Assembly (NCBI GenBank): GCA_035438805.1
Contig: DAORJA010000005.1
Location: 1 to 35,745 of the forward strand
DNA: 35,745 bases
From: UBA922 sp035438805
Lineage (GTDB): Bacteria > Patescibacteriota > Patescibacteriia > Magasanikbacterales > UBA922
Reading direction: 5' to 3'
Shown here: piece by piece, positions 6,799 through 15,034 of the stretch
Layout of the letters: each line of letters starts with the position of its first letter
How positions within the stretch are numbered: the first letter of the stretch is position 1
Translations under genes and position numbers: made by a program
The notes under the pieces: generated by a model
The model's database searches: none
Told to the model about the DNA's origin: nothing
Seen by the model: the letters and a program-made list of their open reading frames with translations, nothing else

Positions 6799-7260
6799 AT
6801 GAAGCGAAACCAACCTTCGCCCTCGTTTGCAATGATTCTCGAGCATGTCTCGAATAGTGAAGCGGAAGCTACGGCAGTTCCGACTGCTTTTCGTACGGAA
6901 ACAAACGATTGGCATGAAAATTTGGAAGAAGGTAAGCTTTCGGTAGATGTTGCGCATGATGAAGTGAATGTGTATATTGTGTCTACGGTAGCTGGTGCGT
7001 CACCTGATCGTCTTGAAATTTATATTCACAATGATTTACTTACTCTGAGAGGAGAGCGTATTAACCCGATCAAGGAAAAACCGCCAATTGAATTTTATCA
7101 CACTGAGTGTTTTTGGGGGCATTTTTCTCGTACGATTGTCTTGCCTGTTGAAGTAAATGGTGACTTGGCACGAGCACAGTATAAGAATGGTATTCTTGAA
7201 ATCACCGTTCCAAAACGCACTAAAGATAGAAAAATTTCAGTCGAGATTGTTGAAGACTAA
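6799..7260 (+). CDS. hsp20: Small heat-shock protein, Hsp20/alpha-crystallin family
   Basis: The 153-residue product is an ATP-independent holdase chaperone that oligomerises and binds unfolding proteins in the cytoplasm. The alpha-crystallin domain covers about residues 45-145. Diagnostic parts are LTLRGER, then an aromatic acidic stretch ending FSRTIVLP, VNGDLARAQYKNGILEITVPK in pieces, and a short basic-acidic tail. The N-terminal 45 residues are variable, as usual. The start is fixed by the promoter: the -10 ends at 6788, so the ATG at 6799 is the first available and has no Shine-Dalgarno. The stop is 2 nt before the ATG of the VanW-family gene, so the two are co-transcribed up to the terminator at 9283. 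No CIRCE-type operator is visible. Confidence 0.96.
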   Translation: MKRNQPSPSFAMILEHVSNSEAEATAVPTAFRTETNDWHENLEEGKLSVDVAHDEVNVYIVSTVAGASPDRLEIYIHNDLLTLRGERINPIKEKPPIEFYHTECFWGHFSRTIVLPVEVNGDLARAQYKNGILEITVPKRTKDRKISVEIVED

Positions 7261-7262
7261 TT

Positions 7263-9263
7263 ATGACAGAAACACATACACCAGAAGTTAATATACTTGA
7301 TTCTCAAACCAAATCAAATAAGAGAAAGATAATTATTTTTTCGATTGTTATTGCTCTTGTGTGCGGTACGGTAGGAATCAGTATTGCATATGGTCAGTCG
7401 TTTACAGATCGGGTATTACCAGGCACACGCATTGGTTCTTTTGAAGTTGGTGGTATGACCGAGAGTGAGCTTAGTGCCTTTATTGGAGATATGCATGGCA
7501 AACTTCTTGCGCAGGGTATTCCTGTGACTTTTGATGTTGGAACCAGTACTAAAGATTTTGTAATCTTTCCTCCACAGTCTATCAGTGAAGAATCAGTAGT
7601 AGAATTTGTGGAAATCGACCCACCAGCCGCAGCTCGTACTCTTGTTCTCCAAGGTAAGACAGGAAATATTTTTATTGATTCTTTCCGAGCGCTGCATTCA
7701 TTGATTTTTCACCCTTCTTATGAAGTTGGTTCCATTACCTATTCTGAAGATAAGCTTTTTCTCGAAATTAATAAGAATATTGAGCCTTATGTGACCCCCA
7801 TGGTGAATGCGGGAGTACGTATTAACTCAGTATCACCCTTGAAATATCAAATCACTTCTTCATCTCGAGGTACGGCGCTTAATTATGACTATATTTCAGA
7901 TACTGTCATACAGAGCTGGGCTCATTTGGAACAACCAAAAATTCATCTTGAAACCGAAGAAACTGACCCTGTTGTTACTGAATCTGATGTGGAGAGTATT
8001 ATAGAAACATTACCTGATGCTTTTGATGAAGGGGCTATTTCATTAGAATATTTTAATTCTTCTACCAAACGTCAGTATTCATGGAATATTACTCCAACTT
8101 TGCTTTCTCGCATGATCGAAGTTGAAAAAACTTCTGAAAATCAATATATATTCCAACTTTCATCTTCATCTACATACGCATATTTGCGAAATGTAATCGC
8201 GCCTACAGTTGATGTATTACCACAGAATGCTAAATTTGCTATTAGTGATGATAAAAAGGTTACTGAATTTAAGGGTTCACATCCGGGTGTTACTGTGGAT
8301 GTAGATAAAATGTACGAGTTATTGCAACAGACATTTGCTGAACGGTTTGATGCGACGACTAGTAGCCAGACTATTGTTGTTCAGACTAAAGAAGTTGCAC
8401 CTGAGATTAAAACAGGGGATGTAAATGATCTTGGTATTACTGAAGTTTTGGGCGTAGGAAAATCTATTTTTAAAGGCAGTCCGGGAAATCGATATAAAAA
8501 TATTCGACATGCTGCTTTTGATAAACTAGATGGTCTTATCATAAAACCAGGTGAAGAGTTTTCTCTGCTTGAAGCTTTGAAACCTTTTACCTTAGCAGGT
8601 GGCTATTTGCCTGAGCTTGCAATTAAGGGGGACAGATTGGTCCCTGAAATTGGCGGGGGATTATGCCAGATTGGTACCACCATGTTCCGAGCTGCAATGA
8701 ATGCAGGTCTTGAGATCACTGAGAGACGGAATCATTCACTTATGATTTCTTACTATAATGATCTTACAAATAATAATCCGGGTACTGATGCAACCATTTA
8801 TGATCCTGGAACTGATTTTAAATTTATCAACGATACGGGGCACCATATCTTGATTACTTCTGAGCTGGTCGATTCAACTGGAGACTTGTATTTCACACTT
8901 TGGGGAACGAGTGATGGTCGCAAAGGATATTATATTCCTCCGACATTGGTTCGAAGAATTCCTGTGGGACCTGCAAAAACAATTGAAACTACTGAATTGC
9001 CTCCAGGGAAAAAAGAGTGCCAGCATGCGTATCCTGGAGCTGAAGCATATTTTACCTATGTTCGTGAAATGCCTGATGGAGAGAAAAAAGAAGTCGTATA
9101 CTCAAGTTACTATCGCCCCTTAGCTGAAACATGCTTAGTCGGCAAAGCACTTCCTGAAGTTGTAGTAGAAGATACTAATACTAACGAAGATTTATCTGGT
9201 ACCGAGAGTGGTCAAGAGGTACCTCCGCCAAGTAGTGAAGAAAGCATACCATTAGGAGGGTAA
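7263..9263 (+). CDS. VanW-family membrane-anchored cell-wall protein
   Basis: The 666-residue protein has a short cytoplasmic tail, one membrane helix at about 21-44 and a large outer part. The middle (about 60-400) looks like two or more peptidoglycan-binding-4-type domains (PF12229), which usually precede VanW. The VanW domain runs from about 412 to 560 and carries its signature GGGLCQIGTTMFRAA plus NHSLMISYY. The C-terminal part (about 590-645) is G5-like. An acidic Pro/Ser tail ends the protein. VanW proteins occur near vancomycin-resistance genes in Gram-positives, but the biochemical function is unsettled; a wall-associated role is safe. The gene follows hsp20 by 2 nt and has a 12-bp perfect terminator 19 nt after its stop. 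Confidence 0.92.
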   Translation: MTETHTPEVNILDSQTKSNKRKIIIFSIVIALVCGTVGISIAYGQSFTDRVLPGTRIGSFEVGGMTESELSAFIGDMHGKLLAQGIPVTFDVGTSTKDFVIFPPQSISEESVVEFVEIDPPAAARTLVLQGKTGNIFIDSFRALHSLIFHPSYEVGSITYSEDKLFLEINKNIEPYVTPMVNAGVRINSVSPLKYQITSSSRGTALNYDYISDTVIQSWAHLEQPKIHLETEETDPVVTESDVESIIETLPDAFDEGAISLEYFNSSTKRQYSWNITPTLLSRMIEVEKTSENQYIFQLSSSSTYAYLRNVIAPTVDVLPQNAKFAISDDKKVTEFKGSHPGVTVDVDKMYELLQQTFAERFDATTSSQTIVVQTKEVAPEIKTGDVNDLGITEVLGVGKSIFKGSPGNRYKNIRHAAFDKLDGLIIKPGEEFSLLEALKPFTLAGGYLPELAIKGDRLVPEIGGGLCQIGTTMFRAAMNAGLEITERRNHSLMISYYNDLTNNNPGTDATIYDPGTDFKFINDTGHHILITSELVDSTGDLYFTLWGTSDGRKGYYIPPTLVRRIPVGPAKTIETTELPPGKKECQHAYPGAEAYFTYVREMPDGEKKEVVYSSYYRPLAETCLVGKALPEVVVEDTNTNEDLSGTESGQEVPPPSSEESIPLGG

Positions 9264-9282
9264 TTGAGATGTTATACACTAT

Positions 9283-9311
9283 AAAAATGGCTTAAATAAG
9301 CCATTTTTATG
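9283..9311 (+). terminator. Terminator of hsp20-vanW
   Basis: AAAAATGGCTTA (9283-9294) pairs perfectly with TAAGCCATTTTT (9297-9308) around AA, and the descending arm supplies the U-tract. Confidence 0.85.
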
Positions 9312-9330
9312 TATTTATGCCCTGTAGCTC

Positions 9331-9359
9331 TTGACAAAAAAGCTACTATATGGTATTAT
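9331..9359 (+). promoter_or_regulatory. Strong promoter of an orphan RNA
   Basis: A perfect -35 TTGACA (9331-9336), a 17-bp spacer and -10 TATTAT (9354-9359). No protein-coding gene follows; the next plus-strand element is the terminator at 9549. The start of transcription should fall near 9366. Confidence 0.88.
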
Positions 9360-9365
9360 ATGACG

Positions 9366-9578
9366 TCACGTAAATTGCGACAGCATTTCCAGTAGATTGT
9401 CTACAGGTAGTAGTAATTGGTCTCGGCCAAATATTACTACCTGTACCACGACAAGCATGGGGATGTGTCGAAGGAAAGTTCAGGCTTCGGCTCGTCTTCT
9501 CCTTTAACACATCTTCTTGGTACGGGTAAGGTTTCAACCCTTAACTATAAAAAATCTCCCCTTCGGGGGAGATTTTTA
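9366..9578 (+). ncRNA. Candidate structured noncoding RNA, about 210 nt
   Basis: The stretch between vanW and clpP has its own promoter and terminator and no plausible plus-strand gene. It is rich in secondary structure: GTCACG/TGCGAC (9365-9381, one mismatch); GTAGA-TTG-TCTAC (9392-9404); a 19-bp stem with two mismatches between 9402-9420 and 9427-9445 (loop TCTCGG); and a nested hairpin with outer TACCA (9444-9448)/TGGTA (9518-9522) and inner GATGTGT (9462-9468)/ACACATC (9507-9513) and AAGGA/TCCTT. A small TAAGG/CCTTA hairpin (9527-9543) and the terminator follow. The second and third stems share 9402-9404 and the third and fourth share 9444-9445, so they may compete. It does not match 6S, SRP, tmRNA or RNase P RNA as I know them. 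The 3' boundary is set by the terminator and the 5' end by the promoter. Confidence 0.65.
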
Positions 9579-9579
9579 T
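9549..9579. terminator. Bidirectional terminator shared by the orphan RNA and clpP
   Basis: Stem AATCTCCCC/GGGGAGATT with a TTCG loop (centre about 9563), with A- and T-tracts on both sides. It lies 11 nt beyond the clpP stop on the minus strand and at the end of the plus-strand RNA unit. Confidence 0.9.
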
Positions 9580-9589
9580 TTTGTTTAAT

Positions 9590-10204
9590 TTATTCAATCA
9601 CTTTATCTACCAATCCATATTTCACTGCTTCGTGCGAACTCATGAAGTAATCTCGGTCTGCATCTTTTTCCACTTTTTCAAGCGCTTGTCCTGAATGTTT
9701 TGCAAGGATTTCATTCAAGTGTTTTTTCATTTTTACGATGCGTTCAGCGTGGATCTGGATATCACTTGCTTGTCCCTGTGCTCCGCCCATCACTTGATGG
9801 ATCATGACTTCGCTATTTGGTAGGCAGAATCGCTTGCCTTTTGCACCGGCAGCAAGAAGTACTGAGCCCATACTTGCAGCCATCCCAATACAGATCGTAG
9901 AAACGTCTGGCTGGATAAATTGCATGGTGTCGTAGATTGCAAGTCCTGCAGTCACTGATCCGCCTGGAGAATTGATGTACAATTTGATATCTCGTTCAGG
10001 ATCTTGATTCGCAAGAAAGAGTAGCTGAGCTACGACGATATTTGCGACATGATCATCAATCGCTGTCCCTAGAAAAATAATACGGTCTTTGAGCAGGCGT
10101 GAGTAGATATCGTAGGCACGCTCACCATACGTTGTTTTTTCAATGACCGTAGGGATAAGAATTTGTGAAGTAACTGGCTCTAGCTCTGAGAATTGGTTAT
10201 TCAT
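9590..10204 (-). CDS. clpP: ATP-dependent Clp protease proteolytic subunit
   Basis: ClpP forms the tetradecameric serine-protease chamber that degrades proteins delivered by Clp/Hsp100 unfoldases. From the ATG at 10204 the product has 204 residues, the normal length. The catalytic triad is present with family spacing: Ser in GMAASMGS, His 25 residues later in MIHQ, and Asp 74 residues after the Ser in DRDYFM. INSPGGSV and LVDKVIE are also typical. An in-frame ATG at 10213 would add three residues, but a perfect -10 TATAAT (10212-10217) overlaps it. If that promoter is used, transcription starts at or next to the ATG at 10204. The DHH phosphoesterase lies 56 nt upstream on the same strand. No clpX is in view. 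Confidence 0.97.
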   Translation of the reverse strand: MNNQFSELEPVTSQILIPTVIEKTTYGERAYDIYSRLLKDRIIFLGTAIDDHVANIVVAQLLFLANQDPERDIKLYINSPGGSVTAGLAIYDTMQFIQPDVSTICIGMAASMGSVLLAAGAKGKRFCLPNSEVMIHQVMGGAQGQASDIQIHAERIVKMKKHLNEILAKHSGQALEKVEKDADRDYFMSSHEAVKYGLVDKVIE

Positions 10205-10211
10205 AATATGC

Positions 10212-10217
10212 ATTATA
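10212..10217 (-). promoter_or_regulatory. -10 element of clpP, possible leaderless start
   Basis: TATAAT on the minus strand ends 7 nt before the ATG at 10204. No good -35 is present (AGGAAA at the expected distance), so it is either weak or activator-dependent. Confidence 0.45.
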
Positions 10218-10260
10218 TGAGACTAATTATCTTTTTTCCTGTGCACTTTTTCTTTTCTTA

Positions 10261-11244
10261 TTATACCTGCTTTAAGCATTTATTCAAGGTCGGTAAAATT
10301 TTTTCGTATACAGACTTAATAGGTGATTCAATGGTAAATCCTGCAGCTTTTTTGTGTCCGCCACCTCCAAATGCTTTTGCAATTTGTGATACGTCTACAT
10401 CATCTTTGGTGGTACGCATACTTACCTTTACCAAATTGTTTGGTTTTTCTCGGAATACCATGTGCACTTTTCCATCTTTGAGTGCATTCATAAAATTTGC
10501 AATTCCATCTGCACCTTCTTCATCAACGCCGCATGACAACATATCTTCTATTGAGATCGTCATGGATACAATATCTAGTTCAGTATCATAGGCTAAGCCA
10601 CTCAATGCTTTACCCCACAGTTTGAGTGTGTTCATGTGTTTGTTTTTGTATAGAGACCGTACGACGTCCTTCATGGATCCTCCTTTTTTTACTAGTGATC
10701 CTGCAATACTTAAACTTTTTTTGGATGTTGCTGAATTGCTGAATGATCCAGTGTCATAGATAATCCCGCACAAAAGTGCGGTCGCCATGTCTGGAGTGAT
10801 ATTGATTCTGTTATACGTAAAATATTCGTATAATATTTCGCAGGTAGAAGAATTGGTGAGTGATACCAAATTTAAATCTCCAAAGTAGGTATTAGTAGGA
10901 TGGTGATCGACTACGACTACTTTTGCTGTACTGTTTTTTTGTAAGTACGAATTCACTCCTGCATATTCAGGATTTCCTGAGTCACAGACGATAATTGCAT
11001 CATAGGGAGTTTCCCATGTCGCAGGATTACTCGTAACGATATCCATGAGGGGCAGGATTTGTAGCTCCTTTGGCACTGCTGTTGCACAAAAAATATCTGC
11101 TTTCTTTTGTAGATTTTGTAGGTAGAGACCGAGCGCTGATACAGCGCCGCATGCGTCTCCGTCTGGATTTTTGTGCGGTACCAAGAGTACACGTTCACAA
11201 TTCATGAGTAGCTCATGTATTTGTTTTCCTATTCGCTGTGGCAT
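10261..11244 (-). CDS. DHH/DHHA1 phosphoesterase, NrnA-like oligoribonuclease/pAp phosphatase
   Basis: The 327-residue protein belongs to the DHH superfamily that cleaves nanoRNA or 3'-phosphoadenosine 5'-phosphate. Motifs in order: HKNPDGDA (24-31), VCDSG (86-90), VVDHHPTN (111-118), IIYDTGSF near the middle, and the C-terminal DHHA1 motif GGGGHKKAAG. All four Mn-binding motifs look intact. Length and layout fit NrnA rather than full-length RecJ (over 500 residues). The start is the ATG at 11244: a perfect promoter lies immediately upstream, so the open frame that continues to 11727 antisense to smc cannot be translated from this transcript. clpP follows 56 nt downstream. Confidence 0.93.
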   Translation of the reverse strand: MPQRIGKQIHELLMNCERVLLVPHKNPDGDACGAVSALGLYLQNLQKKADIFCATAVPKELQILPLMDIVTSNPATWETPYDAIIVCDSGNPEYAGVNSYLQKNSTAKVVVVDHHPTNTYFGDLNLVSLTNSSTCEILYEYFTYNRINITPDMATALLCGIIYDTGSFSNSATSKKSLSIAGSLVKKGGSMKDVVRSLYKNKHMNTLKLWGKALSGLAYDTELDIVSMTISIEDMLSCGVDEEGADGIANFMNALKDGKVHMVFREKPNNLVKVSMRTTKDDVDVSQIAKAFGGGGHKKAAGFTIESPIKSVYEKILPTLNKCLKQV

Positions 11245-11263
11245 ATATTCATAAGAACAGGGG

Positions 11264-11292
11264 AGTATAGGGGAAGTCGGAGCTATTGTCAA
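11264..11292 (-). promoter_or_regulatory. Promoter of the DHH phosphoesterase gene
   Basis: On the minus strand, TTGACA (11287-11292), a 17-bp spacer and TATACT (11264-11269), 19 nt upstream of the ATG at 11244. It decides the start codon. Confidence 0.9.
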
Positions 11293-11356
11293 GAGAGGGA
11301 TAGATGTGAGAAAATATGGTTCAGTTGAACAATAGCGAATTGTTGAACAAAGTTCA

Positions 11357-11432
11357 AAGTTCAAAACCCAAAGTTCAAAAATAGTATATGGAATGCACGT
11401 TATTTGAACTTTGAAATTGGGATTTTGAACTT
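11357..11432. repeat. Imperfect palindrome of GTTCAAA units upstream of smc
   Basis: The left arm (11357-11383) and right arm (11401-11432) are inverted copies that differ by a few inserted bases; both are built from AAGTTCAAA-type units, with an extra direct copy at 11350-11358. The spacer is 17 nt. The right arm ends 8 nt before the smc ATG. It could be a MITE/REP-like element or a long RNA hairpin in the smc leader. Confidence 0.7.
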
Positions 11433-11440
11433 CCTCCCTT

Positions 11441-14400
11441 ATGTTTGTTACCCGGATTGAAATTAATGGCTTTAAATCGTTTGCTGAACAGACGGTTATT
11501 GAGTTTCCAAAACCTTTTGCTGATGGACGCCAAGGAGTGACTGGAATTGTTGGGCCTAATGGAAGTGGAAAGAGTAATGTGGCTGATGCCATCAGATGGG
11601 TACTAGGGGAACAGAGCATGAAAAATCTCCGTGGGAAAAAAAGTGAAGATATTATTTTTGCAGGAGGCGATGGCAAAGGAAAAATGAGTCTTGCATCAGT
11701 CACCATGGTTCTTGATAATTCGGACAAGCGGGCTGATGTGCCTTATGATGAATTGGCAATTTCTCGTAGATTATATCGATCAGGCGAGAGCGAATATCTA
11801 TTGAATGGGAATAAAGTTCGATTGATCGATTTACAACTTCTCCTGGCGCGTGCACAATTTGGACAGGGATCGTATTCGGTTATTGGACAAGGGACTATTG
11901 ATCGATTACTTCTGCAATCACCAGCTGAGCGTAAAGAGTTTTTCGATGAAGCTGTGGGAATTAAAGAATTTCAGATCAAACGACATCATGCATCCTTGAA
12001 ACTCGCGCGAACTGAAGAAAATATTACTCAGGCTGACGCGATCATGGTTGAAATTGAGCCACGATTAAAACTACTCAAACGACAGGTTGCTAAACTCGAA
12101 CAGCGACAAGAAGTGGAACATACACTACGTGAATTACAGGAAGCATATTTTGGTTCTCAGTATTTATCACTTCATAGAGAAATTACTCGAGTGGAAGAGG
12201 AATTGAAACTGGTAGATGCTTCTTATACGCGCGAACTTCATGAATTACAAAGTATACAGTCTGAGCTTGCACAGTTTGCTCAAGAAAAATCACGAAGTGA
12301 TGTATTTGAAACATTGCAGAAAGAATTATACGAGATTCAGCAGAAGAAAAATAAACAAGAAAAAGAACGAGCTATTCTGCAGGCAAAACTTGAAGGTGAA
12401 TATGGTAAAGCAGGAAAACAAAATGTCGCATGGATTGAAGGAAAACTTTCTGAATTTAGACAGGTAGAGACTGAGCTCGCACTGAATAAAGCAGAACAAG
12501 AAAAAAAATTGATTTCACTTCGCGCCAGTCTTCAGGAAAGAAATTATGAGATTGAAGAAAAACAACGCAAAAAAATTCACTTGCAACAAGAATTAACTCG
12601 CCTTGAAAATTCAATGCGCGACATTGTGCGCGAACGTGATTCTTTTTCTCTTGAAGGGTTGCGAGCAGTGAATGCAATACTCAATGAACCTGTACGCACC
12701 TTTGGTGGAAAAGTGTATGGAATTTTGGCAGAACTTGCTCAAGTGGAAGACAAACATCGTGTAGCGCTCGAAGTTGCGGCAAGCGCGCATATGGCATCAG
12801 TGGTGGTAGAAAATGATCGTGTGGCTGAAGCGTGTATTGATTTTCTCAAACGAAACCATTTGGGATTTGCAACATTTTTGCCTTTAAATACAATCAAGCC
12901 TCGGTATCTTCCGCATGATATTGAATCACTCCGCACACGCGCAGGTGTACATGGGCTTGCGGCTGACTTGGTTACTCATGATTCATTGTTTGATCATATT
13001 TTTTCGTACGTATTTGGATCAACTTTGATCGTTGAATCTATTGATACTGCCAGGCACATTGGTATTGGAAAAGTACGCATGGTAACAAGCGATGGGGATG
13101 TCATGGAAACGAGTGGATCTATGAAAGGTGGTTTCCGACATAAACGTACAAACGGGCTTACTTTTGCTGCAAAAGCAGACCAATTACCTGTTGTTTCTCT
13201 CGATGATGTTACTGAAGAGACAGCGGAAATTCGAAAGCAGTTAGCAGAACTTGAAGGAGATATTGAACAGATTCGAATTGCTGCAACTGCATTTCATACT
13301 GAATCAGAAATTTTATCGCACTCAATTGCAGCGCTTGACCAACGTATTTTAGAGAATGCTTCAGAAATTTCCCGTTTAACGAGCGAACAGAAAATTCATA
13401 CCATGACTAAAGAAGAGTATGGTGGCATGATGGAAAGTTTCCTCACTGACCGTGAAACGCTTGAAGCGGAAATTCACACCGTAGACCAAGAAATTACTCG
13501 TATTCAGGAGAAGATACAAGCTTTTAATCATGAAGAAGAAGAGAAGCGCAAACGAGTATTTGCTCTCCAGGATAGCATGCAGCAAAAACAACAATCATTG
13601 AATCGTGTTGCTGATCAGAAACATGCTCTTGAGGTCGAAAAAACAAAACATACCACACACCGTGATGGACTTGAGGAAGAAATTTATTCTGAACTCAAAC
13701 AGTCTTTTGTCTCAATTCAGGAAAAAGGCATTCCTCCGCTTACTATGACGCTCGAGCATGCAAAAGCTGAGATTGAGAAACTTAAGTATACGCTTAGTTT
13801 GATTGGTGGAATTGATGAAGAAGTGCTCAAAGAATATCAGGAAACTAATGCGCGCTATGAACAATTGAAAGTTCAATTACAGGATCTGAAAAAAGCTGCG
13901 ACTGATTTGTATGTCATGATTGAAGAACTTGATCAGCTCATGAAAAAGAAACATTCAACTGCGTTTAAAAAAATTAAAAAAGAATTTTCACGATATTTTG
14001 AAATTTTATTTGGAGGTGGTAAAGCTGAATTATCCGAAGTGTATGGAGCTATTACTGAAGAAGAAAAAGATGAATCCATTCTTTCTTCAGCTGGTGCAGT
14101 CGAAGAAATTGCTGAAGATGTAGAAGAGTCTAAAATACCGAAGAAAAAAAATATGCTTGCCGGTATTGAGGTTACTGCGTGCCCTCCTGGTAAGAAAATC
14201 AATAATCTTGCTGCATTGTCTGGAGGTGAACGCACACTCACTTCTATTGCACTATTGTGCGCAATCCTTCACACAAACCCTTCTCCTTTTGTATTACTTG
14301 ATGAGGTGGAAGCAGCACTTGATGAGGCTAATACGCTCCGATTCACCAAAATCCTCCATGAACTCGCGCACCAGTCCCAGTTTATTATCATTACACACAA

Positions 14401-14488
14401 TCGAGTGACCATGCATGCAACAGACGTGCTCTACGGGGTTACTATGGGTAATGGGGGAATGAGTAAGCTCGTAAGCGTGAAGATGTAA
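11441..14488 (+). CDS. smc: Chromosome segregation protein SMC, short-armed
   Basis: SMC is the ATPase that compacts and segregates chromosomes together with ScpA and ScpB. Domains: N-terminal ATPase half with Walker A GPNGSGKSN at 38-46; first coiled coil about 165-405; hinge about 415-560 (starting EPVRTFGGKVYG); second coiled coil about 585-840; C-terminal ATPase half with signature LSGGERT near 926 and Walker B FVLLDEVEAALDEAN near 950. At 1,015 residues it is shorter than the usual 1,150-1,200; both arms are shortened by similar amounts, so the pairing is probably kept. The ATG is 8 nt after a palindromic repeat and has no Shine-Dalgarno. rpsP follows with its own promoter. Confidence 0.96.
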   Translation: MFVTRIEINGFKSFAEQTVIEFPKPFADGRQGVTGIVGPNGSGKSNVADAIRWVLGEQSMKNLRGKKSEDIIFAGGDGKGKMSLASVTMVLDNSDKRADVPYDELAISRRLYRSGESEYLLNGNKVRLIDLQLLLARAQFGQGSYSVIGQGTIDRLLLQSPAERKEFFDEAVGIKEFQIKRHHASLKLARTEENITQADAIMVEIEPRLKLLKRQVAKLEQRQEVEHTLRELQEAYFGSQYLSLHREITRVEEELKLVDASYTRELHELQSIQSELAQFAQEKSRSDVFETLQKELYEIQQKKNKQEKERAILQAKLEGEYGKAGKQNVAWIEGKLSEFRQVETELALNKAEQEKKLISLRASLQERNYEIEEKQRKKIHLQQELTRLENSMRDIVRERDSFSLEGLRAVNAILNEPVRTFGGKVYGILAELAQVEDKHRVALEVAASAHMASVVVENDRVAEACIDFLKRNHLGFATFLPLNTIKPRYLPHDIESLRTRAGVHGLAADLVTHDSLFDHIFSYVFGSTLIVESIDTARHIGIGKVRMVTSDGDVMETSGSMKGGFRHKRTNGLTFAAKADQLPVVSLDDVTEETAEIRKQLAELEGDIEQIRIAATAFHTESEILSHSIAALDQRILENASEISRLTSEQKIHTMTKEEYGGMMESFLTDRETLEAEIHTVDQEITRIQEKIQAFNHEEEEKRKRVFALQDSMQQKQQSLNRVADQKHALEVEKTKHTTHRDGLEEEIYSELKQSFVSIQEKGIPPLTMTLEHAKAEIEKLKYTLSLIGGIDEEVLKEYQETNARYEQLKVQLQDLKKAATDLYVMIEELDQLMKKKHSTAFKKIKKEFSRYFEILFGGGKAELSEVYGAITEEEKDESILSSAGAVEEIAEDVEESKIPKKKNMLAGIEVTACPPGKKINNLAALSGGERTLTSIALLCAILHTNPSPFVLLDEVEAALDEANTLRFTKILHELAHQSQFIIITHNRVTMHATDVLYGVTMGNGGMSKLVSVKM

Positions 14489-14517
14489 GCCTTCTTTGTT
14501 CAGGGTCTATCCCACTA

Positions 14518-14546
14518 TTGACAGAGCCTCTCAGTCATGGTACACT
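14518..14546 (+). promoter_or_regulatory. Promoter of rpsP
   Basis: TTGACA (14518-14523), a 17-bp spacer and TACACT (14541-14546). An in-frame ATG at 14537 lies upstream of the -10 and so cannot be the start on this transcript. Confidence 0.88.
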
Positions 14547-14608
14547 CGAAGCCGAAACTAAACCGTCCTAACGCTCTAATTAAGACAGTTTTATCTCACT
14601 TAATACTT

Positions 14609-14956
14609 ATGTTGACTATTCGATTACAAAGAATCGGAAAGAATAAGCGACCATCATATCGCGTAATTGTTTCTGAAAAGGGACGAGATCCTCATGCACG
14701 AAGCCTTGAAATTTTGGGTTCATACAATCCATTAGATCCTACCAAGAAACTTGCTGTAGACGTGGCGCGTGTGCAATACTGGCTTTCAAAAGGAGCACAG
14801 ACTTCTGACACTATCTTCAATCTTTTTGTCAAAAATGAGATTGTAAAAGGAAAGAAAAAAATGTCAGTGAGTGTTACCAAAAAGAGACAGGCGAAAATTG
14901 CTGCAAAGAAAGCTGAAGAGGCTAAGAGCGCTCCTGAAGCCGCTCCTGCTGTATAA
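14609..14956 (+). CDS. rpsP: 30S ribosomal protein bS16
   Basis: bS16 binds 16S rRNA in the body of the small subunit and helps assembly. The 115-residue product starts MLTIRLQRIGKNKRPSYR, the typical start of the family, followed by GSYNP and WLSKGAQ. It ends in a Lys/Ala-rich tail of about 30 residues (AAKKAEEAKSAPEAAPAV) that goes beyond the short bacterial form. The start at 14609 is chosen because the open frame from 14537 begins upstream of the promoter's -10 and the family begins here. A GC-rich hairpin follows the stop. The order rpsP then a KH-domain gene is a common bacterial arrangement. Confidence 0.97.
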   Translation: MLTIRLQRIGKNKRPSYRVIVSEKGRDPHARSLEILGSYNPLDPTKKLAVDVARVQYWLSKGAQTSDTIFNLFVKNEIVKGKKKMSVSVTKKRQAKIAAKKAEEAKSAPEAAPAV

Positions 14957-14981
14957 GCGTCGATTGTTCCAAAAATACAAA

Positions 14982-15011
14982 AATAAACCCGGTCGTCCGA
15001 CCGGGTTTATT
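14982..15011 (+). terminator. Terminator after rpsP
   Basis: AATAAACCCGGTCG (14982-14995) pairs perfectly with CGACCGGGTTTATT (14998-15011). The U-tract is weak, so read-through to khpA is possible. Confidence 0.75.
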
Positions 15012-15034
15012 GTGGACAGGCATGCACATTCTCA

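Noticed and set aside
9346..9537. Small open frames on both strands in the vanW-clpP gap
   Set aside because: They overlap strong RNA stems, have no start context or recognisable product, and the plus-strand unit looks like a structured RNA.
9366..9578. 6S RNA or tmRNA as the identity of the orphan RNA
   Set aside because: It forms several successive hairpins rather than one long rod with a central bubble, and there is no tRNA-like end or tag frame.
11245..11727. N-terminal extension of the DHH phosphoesterase
   Set aside because: It is antisense to the conserved start of smc and lies upstream of a perfect promoter; the family begins near the ATG at 11244.
14537..14608. 24 extra N-terminal residues on bS16
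   Set aside because: The ATG at 14537 is upstream of the -10 box, and the family starts at MLTIRLQRIG.
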